Assembly: GCA_008694505.1 (NCBI GenBank)
Contig: VZDJ01000301.1
Span: 4,831,081 to 4,895,080, forward strand
Direction of reading: 5' to 3'
From: Cyanoderma ruficeps
Lineage: Eukaryota; Chordata; Aves; Passeriformes; Timaliidae
DNA length: 64,000 bases
Under the pieces are notes generated by a model, which was given only the letters and a program-made list of their open reading frames with translations, had not been told where the DNA came from and ran no database searches. A program made the translations under genes and the position numbers. Every line of letters begins with the position of its first letter. The stretch's first letter is position 1. Positions 59,452-64,000 of this stretch are shown here, one piece after another.

Positions 59452-62351
59452 CTGGAAAAAGAGAAAGAGACAATTAAAAATCCATCAAGTGAGACAACAG
59501 TAAATCTGCATTAACCCCTCCTAGCAAAGCACAGCCCTTGATGAGCAAGAATGTAAATGCTCTTTGCTCACCTCTGACATGGGGACTCATCACTGCCCCA
59601 CCACCTCCCACTCCACCTGAGTCCTTCACTCTTGGCTTGTTGGCCAAGGATCAGAGGGTGTCCCATGGCCACCGTGGGTGACAGCTGCTCTGTCACCAAG
59701 ACAGGGACACCCAGAACCTCTCAAACCTCTCTCCACTACATCCCCGACAGTATTTCTTAATGTCTAAAGCTGAATTAGAGAGAACAAAAGGCTTTTATCT
59801 GCATAAACAATTCAACCCTTCATAATTAATTCCAGTAGGACCACTTTGCTTTGATCTGTTAGTTCAGTTCATTTTCTTCTATCCAGAAAAAAAATGCCCT
59901 TTCCCATTGGGATCTACACCTGCTCCCAAATTACCACATTTTCTAAATATTAGAAAGTGCGGAGGAAGCTTGACAACATCCAAAAAATTGTTTAGTGGGG
60001 AATTTAATTGTATTTTATTAATTTAAGCACCACAGCAGAAAACAGTAACTTCCAAATGAGATTAAGTTTTACTACTCTTCCAGTTCAGAACATCTCAGAC
60101 TACAAGGGAAAACACAACTCACTGAGGAAATGTCAAAGTCAATGCACGTGTTCCTTAAGCTGTTTATTAAACAGCGCCATTAAATCAAATTAAATCAAAA
60201 AAGCCTCTGTGGCTATTTGGTGCCAACATGATGCATGATGTAGTGTGTAATGTTAGTGTAACTGGCAAGGTTGTTAGGCAACTTTTTTTTTTTTTTTAAT
60301 AATAATATTGGGATACAACAGGTGGGGAGAAACCAGCCAAGAACCTGTCAGCCTACAGGGAAAGTTCATGTTCGCCTCTGCCCCTTCACAGGCAAAGGGG
60401 TCACATATTTTGGGTGGTTCCCTTCACCATGTAAATAAAGCTCTGGCCTAAGCAAACTGCTTTAATCATCAGCGAGGTCTTATACATCATAGGAAAATTT
60501 TCCATTCTTAGAAAGAGCAGATGCTGACAAACACCCCCTGGCTGCATTTAGGAACAGAATCCATTATCCACGTAGAAAAGCCCTAGGGAAAAGTCAGGCT
60601 TGCAACTCCAGCAGTTAAAAGAAAAATAAAAAATCCTCAATGAACTGAAAATAACATGCAGAACATTTCTTTCTTTAATGCTACTGGAATTTAACAAGTG
60701 GGAAGGAAGTAGCCAGGAATCTATTTTAAATCTTTTTTAAAAAGCAGTAGCAAGAAACAACATAACCAAATTGCAAATACATTATGAATAAATTACACAT
60801 TCTCCAAGGACTATATTTCCAGAACTAAAAAAAAAAATGTTTTTTCTAATTCTAGGAAGTTCCAATTGAATTCTTATGTCACCAAGTGCAATATTGTAAA
60901 AGTCACTAAGGCTAGAGATCTCAAAGAGAAAGAATTCACATGGAGTGTTCATATTTAACTCAGGCTAGCAATGATTTCAGTTTGATTTTTCCAAACACAA
61001 ATACATCGGAATTGAAGATGCTCAATACTCCTGAAACACCCACAACCTGACAGTCTTTCTTCACCTTGTCAGAAACCACTGAAAACATTCTCCATTCACA
61101 AACCCATTTTTGTTTCTAACAGACGTGACACACCCAACAAACGGGAGCGACACAAGGCATCAGCAGTGGCACTAAATTCCATTTGCGATGCTCCTTGGAC
61201 AAGGTGACAGTGCAGCCTGTTCTGCTGTCTCTCACTTTTTGTAACACCATCATCCCTGGATAACATCCAGAAACTTATCCCTGTAGGAAATCTTTGTGCT
61301 TCTCTGCCCAGTGTTTCCAACAGGGCTGAGGGATCACTACGGCACCAATCTAAAGCTCTGCCTGGAAATGAATAGCAGCTGTATAAAAGTCATACACTGC
61401 AGGAAGGAGGCTGATTTAAAAATCCTGATGAACGTAACTCTTTGAAAAATGAAAAAAAAAATCAATTTCCTTTATTTAAGTAAGAATTTAACCAGAGGGT
61501 TTTCCATAATTTGCACTTGCGCCCATCTCTGATGATTCAGCAGATGCCTCTGCCACGGGCAGATGCTCCAGCTCTACTTGAGCCAGGAGGCTGAAGATGT
61601 GACCCTTGTTTTCTAATTGAATTGTGACAAGATACACAACTGACATTTATTCCAAACATCTTGGGAAGCAACCCAGGATTTCTGCAGCAATGTAGTGCAT
61701 TCTGCAAGGATGATGCCAAGGGAAGCATGGGCAGGAATAGCAGCCTCACTATAAGAATCTTAAGATAGCATACCCAATGCCTTTGGCTTTACTGTATCCT
61801 ACACCATTAAAAGCTTGGCTTCCAAAACCAAAACTACGATGGAGCATGTGCCAGACACTTCATAAAACACTTGATGCTTCACATTGCTCAAAGGAAAACA
61901 TGGATAGCACTTAAGAAGCAAATAGTCATGGCAAAAAAAAAAATAATAAATCCACTGCTAATATATGAGGAATCCTGGCTATGAGCCCTATTAGATGATG
62001 CAATATTCACCTGCACTGTGTAGTCAAACCCTGTTTCCTGCCACATGACCCAGAGAACCAGTGCTTTGCCATCTTCCAGCACAGAGCCAGCCCCTCTGCC
62101 ATATCATGATTCATCCACAGAAAAACAGGAACCACTGAACTTCTTCAGGTCTGACTCTTTAGAGCTTTTGATTCATCTCAGAACTGAAGCGATGGGACTG
62201 GTAGGGATCCAGCAACCAGATTTGATATCCAGCCCCAAATCTGAATGTGTGCATTTCAGTCACTCAGGACTTGGTCTGTGTCTGAAATGCACGACCCAAA
62301 TGAGCCCAAGAGACAGGAGAACTGCTGGGGTAGCTCTCTGGGAAGCCTCAC
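59452..62351 (-). other. USP13: USP13 intron 2, 2.9 kb
   Basis: This is an AT-rich intron with a T homopolymer near 60281-60297. No transposon or RNA gene was recognised. Confidence 0.88.
60281..60297. repeat. T homopolymer
   Basis: This is a T run of about 16 followed by AATAATAATATT, in USP13 intron 2. No adjacent retroposed body was recognised. Confidence 0.75.
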
Positions 62352-62477
62352 CTGTATCACGTGGCGTTTCAGGTGCAGGAAGACACACTGTCCTGTTTTC
62401 CGGTAATGCCGCTCGATGTGTTCCCTTCCAAACCCCAGGAACGTGTTCATGCACACATAGAGACCTCCTTCTGAATC
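62352..62477 (-). CDS. USP13: USP13 exon 2
   Basis: The exon has 42 codons, phase 0 at both ends (window residues 1-42). It reads [20 protein letters not shown], then [20 protein letters not shown] and IQ. It is the N-terminal zinc-finger-like region found in USP5 and USP13, with [16 protein letters not shown] as the hallmark. The preceding exon, with the initiator ATG, is not in the window. The acceptor is CCTTGCAG and the donor CAG|GTGAGG. Confidence 0.97.
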
Positions 62478-62945
62478 CTGCAAGGAATGACACAAACAGT
62501 CACAGCAGAGAAGGAACTGAACGGGACAGGAGGGGCCTAGCACACAGGAAAAAACCCAAGAATTGCAGACCCTTTCTGTTATCAGGCACACACTTAAAAT
62601 ACAGCTTTCATAGCATACGATGGTGTTTACACTAGCAGTCCTCTAAGAAACTTCCCCATCACATCACAAATCAGAACACATCATCCCACAGCCTATAGAA
62701 ACTCTTTGAAACAAGTCACCTGGCAACTGCAGATTAGTGAGTGTCCAAATTGGAAGTCTAGAAGTTATTCTTGAAAAATTCCACTTGAATGCCTAATCCA
62801 CAGAAGTTCATAGGGATAGAAATTTGTAAAGCATAGAAATGAGCACGAGTATTTATTTGAAATAGCAGAATTTCTTGTGGGAATTTGACTGCAGGAACAT
62901 CATTCCAAAACAGAAGCACAGCAGAGCTGATGGTCCAGGGACTCT

Positions 62946-62969
62946 GCCACAGCTTCTGCCACAGCTTCT
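62946..62969. repeat. 12-bp perfect tandem duplication
   Basis: GCCACAGCTTCT occurs twice in direct succession in USP13 intron 1. Confidence 0.85.
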
Positions 62970-63400
62970 GCAATTGATCACAATCTTGTCTGAGAAAAAA
63001 AAATATCTCAGGTGACCTCACAGCCCTTAAAAGTGGGTAACAAAAACTTGGCAAGTGTTTTGTGTGCATTCTTCAGTGTCTATCAGGGATCCTCTCCATT
63101 CATCCTTGGCTGTTACCAAGGTCTCATTCAATTTTAGCACCGCTCTAAGATCGCTCCTACATCAGGAGGACTTTCAGTCATCTGCTCATTGGTGTTGGAT
63201 CATTTTTTTCAAGCCCTCTAACATGTATTGTTTTGAGTAGGTGGTGCATAACAAAGATTGAGCCTTCCAGAAGCTCTGTGACCTTCCTTCTATTGTGAGT
63301 GTGTCCGTGCTATAGGATAGCACAGAACATCTTGTGTTAAATTCCCCAAAGAACAACATGAACTACACTCACTCACAGGCACCTCAGAAGTAAATTATTA

Positions 63401-63416
63401 CATATATATATATATG
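63401..63416. repeat. (AT)n microsatellite
   Basis: A short CATATATATATATATG run sits in USP13 intron 1. Confidence 0.8.
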
Positions 63417-64000
63417 AAAGTAAGGATCATTATCTCCAGAAACAAGTCATATTAGACACACAGATGCTGCCTGCTCTTCTATCCTGCACTCCAAATCCAA
63501 ATCCTTCTGCGTCACCTCTTTCTGTGAGAAAGTCATGGATGTGTCCTCTACAAGAGGATCCTGGAGGTACTCAGTCTAAATAAAAACACACAGGGTCACT
63601 CTAGGGTCTCAGGAACTTTGTTTAAAGTTTTGTTTTCTTGGAGATCATTCTCTCTTTTTCTGGAGGGAATCCAAGAGACCACTGAACCATTTCTCAGGCA
63701 GCCTATGACAACAATCTGACACTTTCAGTATAGGAGCTAAATGTAGAGTCTGAGTAAGTTGGTTGTGGTTACTAACAAAACAGTTGTTACTCCGAGAGAA
63801 CACAGGAAGGGTGCTCTCTCCCACAGCTTGGAAAGAAGTGGACAGACTGTTCAAAAGCCCAAAAGGTCAAAGTAAAACAGAAGCCTGTGTGAAAAAGACA
63901 CCTTTGCAGATGGCTGAGCAAAGGATTAGGCCTCTGTTTGGTGCTCAAAAAACACTCCACTGTGATCTAAGACAAATTTTGTGTGGTCAGTTAAACCCCA

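Larger units (their letters stand above)
24241..64000 (-). other. USP13: USP13 gene lacking exon 1 (20 coding exons)
   Basis: The twenty exons encode 810 residues with no internal stop. The human protein has 863 residues and 21 exons, and exon 1 supplies about 56, so only exon 1 is missing, beyond the right edge. Domain order in window numbering: N-terminal zinc-finger-like region (1-60), UBP zinc finger (about 100-212, ligands C155, C158, C175, H188), catalytic core with Cys289 in the Cys box and His770 in the His box, and two UBA domains (about 597-642 and 653-700) inserted between them. USP13 cleaves ubiquitin from substrates including regulators of autophagy, ER-associated degradation and PTEN. 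USP13 is chosen over the paralogue USP5 by [23 protein letters not shown] and [10 protein letters not shown] motifs and by synteny with PEX5L. Confidence 0.95.
62478..64000 (-). other. USP13: USP13 intron 1 (partial, right edge)
   Basis: This is intronic sequence up to the window edge. It holds a perfect 12-bp tandem duplication at 62946-62969 and a TATA-type run at 63401-63416. I looked for exon 1 (Met-rich start, KNECAFSY-like motif) and a CpG island and saw neither, so the promoter lies further right. Confidence 0.85.

Noticed and set aside
28148..62477. Gene could be USP5 rather than USP13
   Set aside because: [23 protein letters not shown] and [10 protein letters not shown] are USP13-type, and PEX5L is the expected neighbour of USP13.
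62045..62635. 196-residue plus-strand open frame
   Set aside because: It spans the antisense of USP13 exon 2 (62352-62477) and has no family resemblance; it is a shadow.
1..64000. CRISPR arrays, tRNA or rRNA genes, phage or bacterial operons
   Set aside because: None seen; the sequence is an intron-rich vertebrate locus.

Overview
The window is vertebrate nuclear DNA, almost certainly from a bird. Two intron-rich genes are spliced with canonical GT/AG borders. The only interspersed repeats I can identify with confidence are CR1 LINE fragments with avian-type 3' ends. There are no bacterial features: no operons, no ribosome binding sites and no tRNA or rRNA genes. I cannot fix the species from sequence alone.

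Layout: the left third (about 1-22,020, + strand) is the 3' part of PEX5L (TRIP8b, PEX5R). Eight coding exons between 3681 and 15787 encode the last 384 residues. They are followed by what looks like a 6.2 kb 3' UTR ending near an AATAAA at 21998. About 22,020-24,240 is a gene-poor gap. The right two thirds (about 24,240-64,000, - strand) is USP13 (isopeptidase T-3). Twenty coding exons from 62477 down to 28148 encode 810 residues in one uninterrupted frame. Only exon 1, with the start codon and promoter, lies beyond the right edge. The genes converge tail to tail, the same neighbourhood as human PEX5L and USP13 on 3q26.

Every exon junction was checked for phase. All 8 PEX5L and all 20 USP13 exons join without a frameshift or stop. 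Both reading frames are intact and all catalytic and zinc-binding residues I could check are present.

PEX5L is a neuronal auxiliary subunit of HCN pacemaker channels, related to the peroxisomal import receptor PEX5. The window carries part of its cyclic-nucleotide-domain-binding region and all of its TPR domain. USP13 is a deubiquitinase with a UBP zinc finger, a Cys/His protease core and two UBA domains. The genes share no known pathway; their linkage is positional.

I found no undescribed biological system. Items worth a second look: a CpG-rich patch inside a USP13 intron, a 27-nt frame-preserving microexon, polyadenylation signals hugging both stop codons, small tandem duplications in USP13 introns (two of them flanking one exon), and ancient-repeat-like segments.
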